Part shown: in pieces, positions 51,590-63,236 of the stretch
Numbering within the stretch: position 1 is the first letter of the stretch
Layout: every line of letters begins with the position of its first letter
Made by a program: the position numbers and the translations under genes
The notes under the pieces: generated by a model
Told to the model about the DNA's origin: nothing
The model's input: only the letters and a program-made list of their open reading frames with translations
Database searches by the model: none
From: Antedon mediterranea
Taxonomy: Eukaryota > Echinodermata > Crinoidea > Comatulida > Antedonidae
NCBI RefSeq assembly: GCF_964355755.1
Contig: NC_092678.1
Coordinates: 11,940,922-12,004,921, forward strand
DNA length: 64,000 nucleotides
Direction: 5' to 3'

Positions 51590-52730
51590 TGGCCTCCATA
51601 TCAAAATACAACTTTTGAAGTTGTCCATTCGGCTGGTTTAATTACCAACCCTGAACTAGCCTGCGATGTATGTTTACGTGAATTGCGTTTACATTACAAT
51701 GTAAGGAATGACGAGAACATACCAAAAGAACTTATGGAGTCTACTAAAACTATCAAAGCATTTCATCAGCTATTAGTAGTCAAAGAACCAGAAGAACTTC
51801 CCTATGCTGCATCAAAAGTATAGAAGCAAAATTCACATTTAAAATATGTGCTGAAGTTTGCAATGCTTATACAATCAAGACCAGCTAAAATAAGAAAGTT
51901 AATATCCGAAAAAGTGAAGAATCTTTGTCACTTTTAGTTGAAACTGATACCAAACAGGTTGGCTGCAAAAGGCAAACATGCAGATATTTACCCACCATAT
52001 AACAACCTGAGTGAAGCTAAGCATAAATGCTACCCAAACAATATAACGGTTAAAGAAGATTCGGCAAGAGTACCCCTTCAAAGCTTGCTGGACCAAACTG
52101 CACTTCCAATTGTTCAGGAAAGAAAAGAAGAAATTACAGAAGTAGTTGAAGATTTTGCTGACATATACACCTGCAATTCAAGAAAGAAACGACTCAACTC
52201 TCACAGAAAGAGAATGAATATGAGATGAGATAAAAAAGCTGCAACCAACGAAAATATTATTTGATATTAACTATGAACTGGCTGCAGATGAAAACAGAAA
52301 AGAAAACATCTAAATAACTTCCATCATCAAGCGAAGAAGCCTACAGCTATGGGCTCTCGCCACTACACAAATGGAGTAGGTGCTTTGAAATGCTAATTCA
52401 TATTGGGTACAGAATGCTCAGTAAAAAAGTGGCGTATTTCGTCTGATAGTGAAAAAGCTATCATTGCCGATACGAAGAAAAAAAATACACGAACGGTTTA
52501 AAGAAGAGATAGGACTGAAAGTAGATTAACCTAAACAAGGTTTAGGAAAACGATGGCAACACAGTTTGCAGAGCTTTCCAGGAAAAGACTTTCGCTGAAA
52601 TTGGCGGGCTTAATTACAATTTGGGACTACTGCCGAAAAACAGCAGAGTTATTATTATATAACAACTCTATCCATGGTATAAAATGCCAGTGAGTGTACA
52701 TGTTCTTCATTTCACGCTTCCTTGGGTAAT
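51590..52730 (+). pseudogene. Transposase-like protein of an unnamed animal family
   Basis: Across many stops and shifts the region reads FEVVHSAGLITNPELACDVC, LRELRLHYNVR, LKYVLKFAMLIQSRPAKIRK, LKLIPNRLAAKGKHADIYPP, DSARVPLQSLLDQTALPI and, near 52430-52720, GLKVD-PKQGLG and WYKMPVSVH-type words. The order matches a multi-copy family of cnidarian, mollusc and deuterostome proteins that I remember as transposase-like, possibly in the Transib/RAG1-like neighbourhood; that last point is a guess. It is badly decayed and not functional. Confidence 0.4.
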
Positions 52731-52954
52731 AAAAACCCTTACACTTTCAATAGTGAATGTAATATTAATTGACTTAAGAATTACAAGCACAATCGCCTCA
52801 ACCAATCAGAAAACCCCATTTGTATTACGTCATACCTATTTAAAAATACTTCCATTAAATTTTATGGGTCTGAAAACCCCTTAGATCCTTTAAAAATTAT
52901 TTTCTTTTTTTTCTGATAGAGTACGTATACCATATAGAATGTCAGAAAAAATAT

Positions 52955-53200
52955 CCCTATCTTTAAGAAAGGAGTGACTGCCGATTTTAACAACTACCGC
53001 CCGGTGACTTTAAAACATCTGTTGTGGGTAAATTTCTGGAGAGGCTTGTGGTGCAAGCACTTCTAAAACATGCTACTGACAATTGCTTGTTTATCGAAAA
53101 CCAACATGGGTTTTTACCTAATAAATCATGTGCCACGCAACTTGCAACTATCTTACTTGAATCTTACTTGAATATTTGGGCTCATGATTAAGGCAAATGC
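52955..53200 (+). pseudogene. Short LINE RT fragment
   Basis: With one or two shifts it reads VPIFKKGV-like words, FNNYRPVTL, VVGKFLERLVVQALLKHATD, NQHGFLPNKSCATQL and a stop. These are RT boxes 1-2 of a CR1/L2-like LINE. It abuts the 3' end of the minus-strand LINE at about 53210, perhaps the target of that insertion. Confidence 0.7.
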
Positions 53201-53233
53201 CTTTTAAACGCCCTCCATTTCTTCTGTATTTAT

Positions 53234-53915
53234 CTAGAATTGGTAGCAAAATTTATCTCCCATTGCTCTGTCTTTGTTTAGTTGATCCTTGAATGCATTT
53301 ATGTTTTCTGCCTGTACTGTAGTGTGGTATAGATTGTTCCATGTGTTGACAATTCTACTTGAAAAGGAGTGGCTTCTGATTTTCAGTCGGGCTCTTGGCT
53401 TTCTTAATTTGAATTGATGGCCCCTTGTTCTACTGTCCTCTCTAAAGTCAAAAAAGGTTTCGGCTTCAATATCATCCAAGCCCTTGATAATTTTAAACAC
53501 TTGTATAATGTCCGCTCTCCTTCTTCTGTAATTCAGTGTAGGTAATCCAAGCTCTTTTAATCTCTGATCGTAAGATTTATCTCTTAACTTTTTGACAATT
53601 TTAGTGGCCCTACGCTGCACTCTTTCAAGCTTATCCAAATCTTTTAGGAGAGGGTACCATATACAGCTTGCGTATTCCAGATGAGGTCGAATTATGCTTT
53701 TATAAAGGGGCAGGAACATATCCTTATCCATGTAAGCAAAAGATCGCCTTACCAATCCAATGAGTCTATTTGCTTTCTTTACAGCTTCATTCGTTTGTAG
53801 TGAAAATTTTAAAGACTGATCAAAAGTAACTCCAAGGTCCTTTTCAGTATTGGCATTTGGCAGATCCTTGTCACCTTCCTCTGTTGGCAAAAAGAGAGGA
53901 GTGTTGCAGCGCCCA
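53234..53915 (-). CDS. LINE C ORF2, distal part (split by LINE B)
   Basis: On the minus strand the frame reads EKDLGVTFDQSLKFSLQTNE, AVKKANRLIGLVRRSFAYMD, PLYKSIIRPHLEYASCIWYP, KLERVQRRATKIVKKLRD, LKELGLPTLNYRRRRADIIQ and SRIVNTWNNLYHTTV, ending with a stop at 53234. This is the thumb and C-terminal region of a LINE RT whose endonuclease and palm lie at 59522-61815 on the same strand. The join point coincides with the two ends of the plus-strand LINE B. The frame is undamaged for about 225 codons. Confidence 0.85.
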
Positions 53916-54271
53916 TGTGGCGGCTCTATATTGCTCTGTGCATAACAACTTCGTATCTGTTTGCAGATGGTTTTTTTCATCAAATAAGTTTTACTGGATG
54001 CTGGAATAGCAAATTGAGCACCATATATTCACAAATTTCTTATGTGGAAATAATCGTATCTTGGAGTAAATCGCAGTTGTTTTTCTTGTTGTTTCCTGAA
54101 GTTCAGCTAGGCCCTGCTTGTGCCTTTATTGTTTTAATTCAAACTCATCACTGCCCAAGAACAATGGTCTACTAGCATCAGTGGGAAGCTAGCCCTGTAC
54201 TTTCAATCTGACTGTGCATATTGTTATGTAAATGACCTTGTACACCTCATGCTTGAAGATCTGCTGTTGTC

Positions 54272-56616
54272 ATGCTAATTAGCTATAGCTCTGAGTTTCT
54301 TCATGGTTTACAGGGCTGTGTAACCAACAACAATAACAGTTGTGAACTTCCTGAAGAATCTTGCTTAATTATACAATCTTTTAAGTTGAACTCCAGTAGC
54401 TGTAGTATCCACCTATTACCAAGGAGGCCAAAAAGAAAAACCAGGCGTGGTACAAGAGCTGGGCGTGACAAACACACTAAAAACAATCTATCATTTCCGG
54501 ACTTATCATCAAACTCTCTCTTATCTAAAAACAATATTAAATTTTGCAGTATTAATACAAGATCCGTTCGGAACAAAACAACAGAATTTGTGGATTTCGT
54601 TATCGAACATAATCTGGATGTTGTTGCCCTTTCGGAAACGTGGCTTAAACCAGAAGACACATCAGTTATAGGAAATATTACACCCAACGGATACTCTCTC
54701 AAACATGCTCCCCGTGCTGGTACTAAAAGAGGTGGTGGAGTTGCACTTCTTTACAAGGAAAGCATAGCGGTTAAATGTTATGACACGGGATTATTACCAA
54801 AATCATTTGAACTGCTAAATGTGGAAATAGTCAGCAATGCATCCTCAGTTTTCCTCGTAGCAGTATATCGTCCTCAAAGCAAATCAACGGGTTGCAGTCT
54901 AAATGTTTTCACTGAAGAATTCTCAACTTTGGTTGATCACTATGTATTGAAGCCGGCTCCCATACTATTCGTTGGAGACTTTAACATCCATGTGGATATG
55001 CCAAATGATGCAGATGCAATTTATTTTCGGAATCTACTTGTAGCAAGCAGTCTTCAACAGCATGTGTCTACACCTACACACCGACATGGTCATACATTAG
55101 ACTTGCTGATCACTCGTTCATCTGATCCTCCTGTTTTCTCAAACCTTAATGTCATTGATGGTATATCAGATCACTATGCAATCACATGTAATCTCCTTAT
55201 CAAGAAGCCACCCGTAATCACTAAATCCATCGAAACTCGTCATTGGAATGCTATAAATTTTGAGACATTATGTAAAGATATCACACAGTCTGATCTCGGA
55301 ACTTCGCTCTCAAATCTTGATTTATCAAGTAAAGTACGACTATATGTCACCACTTTGAGTGAACTTCTTGACAAACACGCACCACCGAAAAAGAGAACAG
55401 TAAAGGTCCGACCAAACACTAGTTGGTATAACAGTGACATCTATGTTGAGAAAAGAACAAAGCGTAAGCTTGAAAAGAAATGGAGAATCTCTCATCTGGA
55501 AATAGATCGTCAAGCTTACATTGCACAGAAGAGGAATGTAAATTCCATGGTAAGAAAGGCAAAGGCCAACTACTACATTGGCTTGTGTGAAGAACATGCA
55601 GCAGACCAGAAAGGACTTTTTAAAATTGTTAACCAACTCCTTCATCATCGCCAGGTATCACCTCTCCCAGATAGTCTTTCTGACTTAGATCTTGCGAACA
55701 GGTTCTGTCAGTTTTTCACAGACAAGATCAAGATCATCAGAGACGACTTCAAGATTGATGACATGTCATTTAATGAGCCTGTGACAGCTGTTCATCAGCA
55801 TCTCACAACATTTACACCAGCATCTCAAGATGAGATCCGCAACATTCTGATGAAATCACCAACAAAATCATGCAGGTTAGATCCAGTTCCTACTTCTATA
55901 CTGAAGAAGTGTATAGACGCAGTCGTTCCAATAATAACGGAAATCATTAACCATTCTCTTAATACCGGCATAGTGCCAGATGAACTGAAAATTGCTCACG
56001 TTCGTCCTTTAATAAAAAAGCAAAACTTGGATCATAACACGCTGAAAAATTACCGCCCGGTGTCGAATCTTTCTTTTCTTGGAAAGACTCTGGAGCGTGT
56101 AGTGACATCACGCATTACTCCATATCTTCAAAAGCATAATTTAAATGAGAATTACCAGTCGGCATATCGTGCATGTCATAGCACGGAGAGTTCCCTTTTA
56201 AAGGTACAGAATGATTTGTTACAAGGAATGAATGATGGGAAAATAACGCTATTGGTGTTGTTGGATTTGTCAGCAGCGTTTGATACAGTTGATCACCAAA
56301 GACTGATAACCCGTCTGAGAAATCGCATTGGCATAAATGGTGTTGCTCTTAACTGGTTCCAGTCATATCTTACAGGAAGACGTCAGCTAGTCTGTATCAA
56401 TGATGCATTCTCAGATGAAGCTTGCCTTGAATATGGTGTACCACAGGGGTCAGTAATTGGGCCTGGCCAGTTTTCCATTTATACGCTTCCCCTTGGTGAC
56501 ATTATTCGCAAACACAGTCTACATTTCCATTTCTATGCAGATGATACACAGATTTATGTGTCAGTAAATCCAGTGCAAAGGGATGTTGCTGCAGCAATCA
56601 GTAAGATGGAAGCCTG
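54272..56616 (+). CDS. LINE B ORF2: endonuclease and reverse transcriptase (first part)
   Basis: The ATG at 54272 starts an unbroken frame. It has a basic N-terminus (RRPKRKTRRGTRAGRDK), an AP-like endonuclease (INTRSVRNKTTEFVDF, SETWLKP, VAVYRPQ, GDFNIHVD, SDHYAITC) and an RT (LKNYRPVSNLSFLGKTLERV, YQSAYRACHSTESSLLKVQN, LDLSAAFDTVDH, VPQGSVIGPG, FYADDTQIY with YADD at 56534-56545). It is about half identical by eye to the ORF2 at 39392-42296, so the two are cousins, not copies. At 56616 a TA-flanked element interrupts the codon after Glu-Ala-Cys. Confidence 0.9.
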
Positions 56617-58671
56617 TACAGTACCGGACAGAATTATTGCAGATTTTGAACGCATTCAACGCATTGTTAAAGTGTTGACAACGCGTTGAAACTGCGTTGT
56701 CCGTTGGCGTTGAAAGTGTTGAGTTCGTTGAACTGTTTATTCAACCAACACAATGTGTTGCGTTGAGTTTGCGTTGAAATAACAAACAATCGGATTCGTA
56801 TGGTATTTACAGATTGCCAGTGTGTATTAGTAGTAGTAGTAATAGTATAAAATACAGTATTACAAATATTTAAGAAAACAAACATAATGTGTATTTTTCC
56901 GCGGAAACCTAGCTTAATATATTACACTAGGCTAGGCCTACTACTAACGAGTAGGCCCCGTGTGTATATGAGCCGCGTCTGCCATCGCAGTTAAAAGTAG
57001 TGGTCATGTCCTTAATTACTGTGTGCCTATATTAACTGGAGTATTAAATACCAAAGTTAAGGCGGCGGTGAATCTTGGAGGCTAGGTCACATCGTAATTA
57101 ATTATTTCCAAACTAAAAACTTCGCAGTACTGTACTACATTTTTCTCGATTATTTATAAAAACAACGTAGCCTACACCCGCCGCCATGGAAGGCAACAAT
57201 ACACCACCAACATAACGATCCAGCATGGTCGTCGTCTTTTTCACGCATGCTTTTCGTGACGTGAGGGACGAACTGATCGAAAGGTGAAGAGTTCATTCAT
57301 TATGAAATAACGCGTAATTAAAAGGGAAAAAATCGTTTAGTTTTATTATTATCCATAAATATATCATTATCATGTATTATATTATAAATTAATTATTGTG
57401 ATGCCTAACGTAACCCATGCAGAGAAAAGCGTTAAATATAATAACCAAGAAATAGGAATGACCAATTTGATGACAATAGGCAATTTTAGGCGTTTTCTTT
57501 AAAATCAAAACCTGTGCCATACCATATTATTCACGCCAAGGTGTAACCCACAAATATTTGAATAACCAAACAATTCAGAATAAAGAACCACTTTATTCTG
57601 ATGCAAGACAATATATTATTACAGGCGAGGTTTAGGCGTTTTCTCTGTAACATACTATTGTTTTGTTTCTTAATATAATTATATTGGCCTCCTCCTGAAA
57701 CTGTATGAATGGGATGGGAGTTGCGAGAATATGCGAGCGAACAGCCAACATTTAAATCAGTTTACAGTGTGATGCTTTTCAAAACGCGCAACGTTTTCAA
57801 CGCGTTCAACGCTATGGGATTCAATTGTTTAACGTCGTCAATGAACGGTCAACGGGTTCAACACATTCAACACGCTCTATTGTTAACGTATTCAAAACGC
57901 TTTTTGTACTTAAAAATGTAATGTTGTCCGATTTATAAAGATTTAAATTGGTTCATGGGTGTCGGACACGTCAAATTTTTTAGTTCTTTCAAATTACATT
58001 ACAACAAACAATGGGACAATTATAAAATAAAAACCAAAATAGAGAAACAATATTTTAACTTTATCTCTTGAATCTCGAACAGCTAAAAAATGTAGGCCTA
58101 AATAAAATTAATTACTTCGTCGTCATTAACGATCGTTAAATACGTCATAACACACGTGGTGTTTTTCTTGAGGAAACCAGGGTGGCGGCCTCGTGTGTTG
58201 ATGTCAGTAATTTCCACGTTGTTTGATTTTACGACGTGAGATCGTGTTTTCCCCCGGAAGGCCTACAGTACAGTGTTAACTGTTAGACTTGGCATCGACC
58301 TTATTATTCGATGTTTTCCTTCACTAAACACTGGGAAATATCACTGTGTTTTACTTGGTAACTGTCCGTTCAATACTTAAAAATATATCTAAGCTTCATA
58401 TATATTTTTTATTTATATTAAAATATCTGGTAGTGACTGCCGATAGGTATTTTGCCTGTTGTTGTTACTGATCGTTCAGGCGTGCAATCGGCCAGTCTAG
58501 CGCTGCAGCAGCTAGCGTTGAAATAACTAATTGTTTACTTGACATGCTGATAATGACTTTCGTTGAATAAACAACTAAACGTTGAAAGCCGTTCAACGCA
58601 ACGCAAACACAACGCAACGACAACGTGTTGAATGCGTTGGGATTTTTGCAATAATTCTGTCCTGTACTGTA
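56617..58671. mobile_element. Non-autonomous Tc1/mariner-type element with TA duplication
   Basis: The element is 56619-58669 (2051 bp) between TA at 56617-56618 and 58670-58671. The ends are inverted repeats starting CAGTACCGGACAGAATTATT on the left and CAGTACAGGACAGAATTATT on the right complement. Beyond about 25 bp they continue as looser arms rich in GCGTTGAA/TTCAACGC words. Removing it with one TA puts the LINE B frame back together exactly, which proves both borders. No transposase gene is seen. A further cluster of TTCAACGC words lies internally at 57785-57900. TA targets and CAGT starts are typical of Tc1/mariner. Confidence 0.9.
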
Positions 58672-59444
58672 TAGAAGATGTTCGCAATTGGATGACAACA
58701 AATTACCTAAAGTTGAATGATGGAAAGACAGAGTTTATTATCGTCGGGTCTAAATGTAACATCTCCAAAATCAACATCACACATATCAGAATCGGAAACT
58801 CTAACATCGCTCCCTCATCGGTGGTCCGGAATATGGGAATCATGCTGGATAGTAATCTCACTATGGAAGCACAAATAACAACTGTATCCAAAGCAGCATG
58901 CATATCGATTAGGAACCTTGGTCGTATTCGCGGTAATCTTAACAAGAAAACAGCTGAATTGATTGTACACTCATTTGTCACTTCTAAAATTGACATTGGT
59001 AATGCCTTGTTGTTTGGCATACCAAAATCTCAAATACAACGTTTGCAGCGCTTGCAAAATATGGCAGCTAGAATTGTAACTTATACAAAATCAAACGCTC
59101 ACATAACTCCTGTCCTGATGGATTTGCATTGGTTGCCTGTTCAACAACGTATTAAGTACAAACTTGCGTTGTTTGTATTCAAGATCCTAAATGACAGTGC
59201 TCCTGCTTATTTATCTGACCTTGTGGATCGTTACGAATCATCCCGCAGAGGCCTACGATCATTGTCACAAAACCTTCTTCAAGAGCGTAGAGCGAAAAAT
59301 CAGTGGGGTCAGAGATCTTTTTACGTTGCAGCCGCAAGTGTATGGAACAGCTTACCAGCAACAGTTAAATGCTCAACTAGTCTAAACAGTTTCAAGACCA
59401 ACCTAAAGACGTCGCTATTCGCTGATGTTCTCGCACGTTGTTAA
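58672..59444 (+). CDS. LINE B ORF2 (second part)
   Basis: The frame resumes with EDVRNWMTTNYLKLNDGKTE, FIIVGSKCNI, VVRNMGIMLDSNLTMEAQI, VTSKIDIGNALLFGIPKSQI, LQNMAARIVTYTKSNAHI, LHWLPVQQRIKYKLALFVFK and SVWNSLPATVK, and stops at 59444. It contains no damage, so apart from the inserted element the ORF2 of LINE B is complete. An AATGCACAAAGCGCCATGAG 3' UTR follows. Confidence 0.9.
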
Positions 59445-59521
59445 TGCACAAAGCGCCATGAGCGCCACATGGGTGGAGGATACCGGCGCTATATAAGTTT
59501 TCATTTATTATTATTATTATT

Positions 59522-61815
59522 ATAGTGAATTGCATTTGTGGATTTGAATTTCCATAATGTATTATTTTACATTTATTGATGTTGAATTTCAGCTGCCATC
59601 TTTTAGACCAATCGGATAATGCCTTGAGATCATTTTGAACAGTATCATTTCTGTTTTCATGCACAACATTAAACATCTTAGTGTCATCTGCAAACATCCA
59701 TACTTTAGATTGAACTGCATCAGGTAGGTCGTTTATGAAAATTATAAATAATAAAGGGCCTAACACGCTGCCTTGAGGGACTCTGCTTTTAACCGTAGAC
59801 CATTCAGAAAATGCTGCGGCCACTCTAACTCTTTGACTCCTCCCTGTCAAAAATTGATTTATCCATCTCAGTAGGTTTCCTTTTATTCCATACGCTTCCA
59901 ATTTTGTTATTAATCTCTGGTGGGGGATAGAATCGAACGCCTTAATAAAATCCAAATATACAGCATCAAAGTTTTCCCCTGCATCCAGCAATTTTGTCCA
60001 TTCTTCCATCACCTCCAGCAATTGTGTGACGCAAGATCTACCTTTCCGAAACCCATGCTGTGCTTTTATAATAAGGTTTCTATCATTTAGAAACTGTATA
60101 ATTTTGTCTCTCACAATTGATTCCAAAAGTTTGCATACGACAGATGTCAAACTTACTGGCCTGTAGTTTCCAACCTCCGTCTTGTCCCCTTTCTTAAAAA
60201 TTGGTACTACATTTGCACATTTCCAGCACTCCGGTAACTGTCCAGTCGATAGTGATTTGTTGTATATTGACGTCAATAGAGTTGCAACAATTTCTTTAAG
60301 TTCCTTCAGTACTCTTGGATGCACGTCATCTGGTCCAGCTGATTTATTTGAGTTCATCTGCTGAAGGCATGTAAGCACTTCCTCCTTAATCACTTCAATT
60401 GACTCCAAATGGTCATCCACGTCAACTCTTGGTGTAACTTCTGGCAATGACTCGAGGTCTTCATTTGTGAATACACTTGTGAAAAATGCGTTGAAAATTT
60501 CAGCTTTATGCTGATTGTCATCAGCCATATTACCCTTTCCATCCTTCACCAATCCAATAGATTGAGTTGTTTTGGTTTTCTCTCATATTTTCCGCTCCAG
60601 TGCAATCTTTGCTGCCCTTTTTTCACCTGTTACTATATTTCTTGCCTTTTTGTAACTGTCATAATCCTTCTGTTGTCGAGACCTTGTAAACTTTTTCCAT
60701 GCATTGTGTTTCATTTTAATTTTCCTCTGAACGTCACCAGTCATCCAGAAAGGTTTATTTTCTTTTTTTATGTTTGACTTGGGAATACAGATCTGAACAG
60801 CATTTCTTATTGATTTATTTAAAGCTTCACAGGCCTCTTCAACATTTGTATTTTCAAATTGGTAGTCCACCTCAGTAATCAATTCTTTCATATTAATATA
60901 GTCACCCTTGTTGAAATTTAGCTTGTATTCCATTTTCTCTTGTATTTTAGTTACACAGTCATATGTAAACAAGATTGTTACGTGGTCGCTTTTTCCCAAT
61001 GGTGGACCTATCTCAATTTCACTTATTTTGGTTTCATCCATGGTGATTACTAAGTCGAGTATGTTAGGTGTTTGACCATCTCGAAATCGTGTTGGTTGCT
61101 GTATACACTGGCATAGAAAATTATCTCTAAGGCATTCTATAAACCGATTACTTTTATGTGTTTCATTTTTATTTGTACTCCAAGAAATCCAATCAATTTC
61201 AGGAAAATTGAAATCTCCTAACATGATGAAATCAGAAATACCATTTAGTTCACTTGCTTTGTTGATAGCAGATAGTAACGCTTGATTATTTTCGTCAATA
61301 CTGTTAGGACTTCTGTAAATACATCCGCATAATAGTTGTTGCCTTTTATTTGTTTCAATTTTGATCCATAGTGCTTCCACAAAATTTAAATTCAGTAATT
61401 CGTTACAGATACTGGCCTTCAGCTCTTCCTTCGCAAAAATAACCACACCTCTACCACTTCTGCCAGAATCAAATTTTGTATATCCCTTGATGCTTAACTC
61501 AACTTCCAATATGTCTGTACAAGTTTTCTTATTTACTTCAGTTATTGCAACCACATCAGGTTTCCTTTGATTTATAATATCACGTAACTCACCTATTTTA
61601 TTTCTCAGGGCATCTGCGTTTGTGTAAAGAAATTTCAACGACTTCTCATGAAAATCAACAATTTCATTGTTTCTTAAACTAGATTTCTTCTGCTTTAATC
61701 CTTCTATAAAAGTTTTAAATTTTTTCTTGTCCTCTGAACATTTTTTTTTCCTTATAAATTTTTGTTTTACTTTCCTTTCTAAGTTAAAATAATTTTCTTC
61801 AAAACTATTATCCAT
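59522..61815 (-). pseudogene. LINE C ORF2: endonuclease and RT palm, one in-frame stop
   Basis: From the ATG at 61815 on the minus strand: a Lys-rich start, an endonuclease (LYTNADALRNKIGELRDI, AITEVNKK, GCIYRSPNS, MLGDFNFPEIDW, GKSDHVTILF), a linker with KPFWMTGDVQRKIK, an in-frame TGA at 60585-60583, then RT with SAGPDDVHPRVLKEL, WKCANVVPIFKKGD, NYRPVSLTSVVCKLLE, QHGFRKGRSCVTQLL, VYLDFIKAFDSIPHQ, VPQGSVLGPLLFIIFINDLP and FADDTKMF (59684-59695). It ends at about 59523 where LINE B begins. The single stop lies at a place where related proteins have extra residues, so a small deletion may also be present. Confidence 0.88.
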
Positions 61816-61855
61816 GACTGGTCCTCTATTTTAGATAAAAGATCTCCACCCCATA

Positions 61856-62460
61856 TTGATGCCATTTTTTTTAGATATCTCGAAGGTCTTTGACCGGATG
61901 CCTCATGACATCCTCCTCAATAAGCTTTCCCAGCAATTTAACATTACTGGTGATATATGGTACTGGTTAAAGTCTTTTTTAATTAAAAGATACCAAAAGG
62001 TTCAATTTAAAGGGTCTTCATCTAACTGGGTGGAGGTAACCAGTGGGGTACCTCAAGCCAGTGTACTCGGTCCCATTCTTTTTAACTTTTTTATTAACGA
62101 TATTATTTGTTCATTTAAATGTAAAACTGCTATTTTTGATGATGATATTCTTATTTATAATGCAATTAACTCTCCTCAGGATTCTCTAAACCTTCAAGTT
62201 GATCTGGACCGACTTGGTCTGTGGAGCCAAGCAAATCGCATGCCTTTCAATGTTATGAAGACGAATGTCCTGCATGTCACACGTTCGCGTAACAGACAGT
62301 TGTCTAAATACCTTTTGTTTGACTCTCATATTAGTCCGGTGACATCTTTTAAATACCTTGGTGTTACTTTTAACTTAAAATTGACCTGGGATGACCATGT
62401 CCATGTCATTGTTTCCAAAAACAATTCCTACTTTATCCTAAACAAATGGAAAACAGCATA
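61856..62460 (+). pseudogene. LINE RT fragment with altered catalytic box
   Basis: The open frame reads FFLDISKVFDRMPHDILLNK, GDIWYWLKSFLIKRYQKVQF, VTSGVPQASVLGPILFNFFI, then AIFDDDILIY where FADD is expected, LGLWSQANRMPFNVMKTNVL and SFKYLGVTFNLKLTWDDHV. The residues FDDD replace the usual FADD, which should harm catalysis. The frame runs on to 62629 through about 55 codons with no RT similarity, so the LINE part ends near 62460. Confidence 0.75.
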
Positions 62461-62689
62461 TTACAATAGGCATATGCAAGCATATGCTGTTGTGGAGCCT
62501 AAGGAATTAGATGAAGTAACTTCTATGAAACCTCAAGAATTAACCCTTTGCCAACCATTACATGTAACACAGTGCCATAGTGTGACAGACTGCTCATGGT
62601 ATATTGTGGCTCCATTTAATGAAATATAAAATCTGCATTTTTCTAATAATCTAAATTTAAAACTATGAACAGGTATTTCAAATTTCAAA

Positions 62690-63236
62690 TTCAAATATTC
62701 TTTATTCATCCTCAATCATGAAAATATACAACAACAATATATGAGAACATAAAAAAGATGAAAAGGAAACACATAAAAACTCAAAAGAGCTTGATTAGTT
62801 GTGTCCCCCTACGTCCCTAACTAGCCTAAAAAACTAAAACATAAATAATAAAAAAGCTAAACCCTGCAACAAGTATTATTTTTAAAATTATTTGTAAAAT
62901 GTTAATAAATGTTCTTTAAACAATGATTTAAATATATATATTGATTTGGTACTTTGTAGTTCGTAATTCAAGTCATTCCACAATTTGGGGCCCTCACATG
63001 ACACAGTAAAACTAGTAGAAGTACGATTACGTTTTCTGAGTCTTGTATTATAATTATGGTAAGAACCATTTTTAATAAAGAGCGATGAAAAACGCACGTC
63101 CTGATTAGTAGTAACATTATACATGAAAAGCCCAATTTGGTACTTATTGATATCCGCAATTTTAAGAAGTTTAAATTTATAGAAACATTCAGTCATTGAA
63201 TCATTAAACTTTGACCATGTTATAGCTCGTAATGCC
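62690..63236 (-). mobile_element. 5'-truncated LINE 3' end
   Basis: On the minus strand the coding remnant (63236-62888) reads VQKRALRAITWSKFNDSMTE, FKLLKIADINKYQIGLFMYN, GSYHNYNTRLRKRNRTSTS and CEGPKLWNDLNYELQ, ending KEHLLTFYK and a stop. A 3' UTR follows, ending in ATGAATAAAGAATATTTGAA with TTTGAAAT repeats near 62690. Such (TTTGAA)-like tails are common in CR1/Jockey-type LINEs. The ORF is uninterrupted, so the insertion is young. Confidence 0.75.

Larger units (their letters stand above)
53900..59520 (+). mobile_element. LINE B (CR1/L2-like) inserted in LINE C
   Basis: The element carries a 5' region of about 370 bp, ORF2 (54272-56616 and 58672-59444), a short 3' UTR ending GCGCTATATAAG and an (ATT)n tail to about 59520. 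It lies in the opposite orientation within the coding region of LINE C and is itself opened by a Tc1/mariner-type element. ORF1 is missing, so it is 5' truncated or its ORF1 was lost. Exact 5' border not resolved. Confidence 0.85.
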
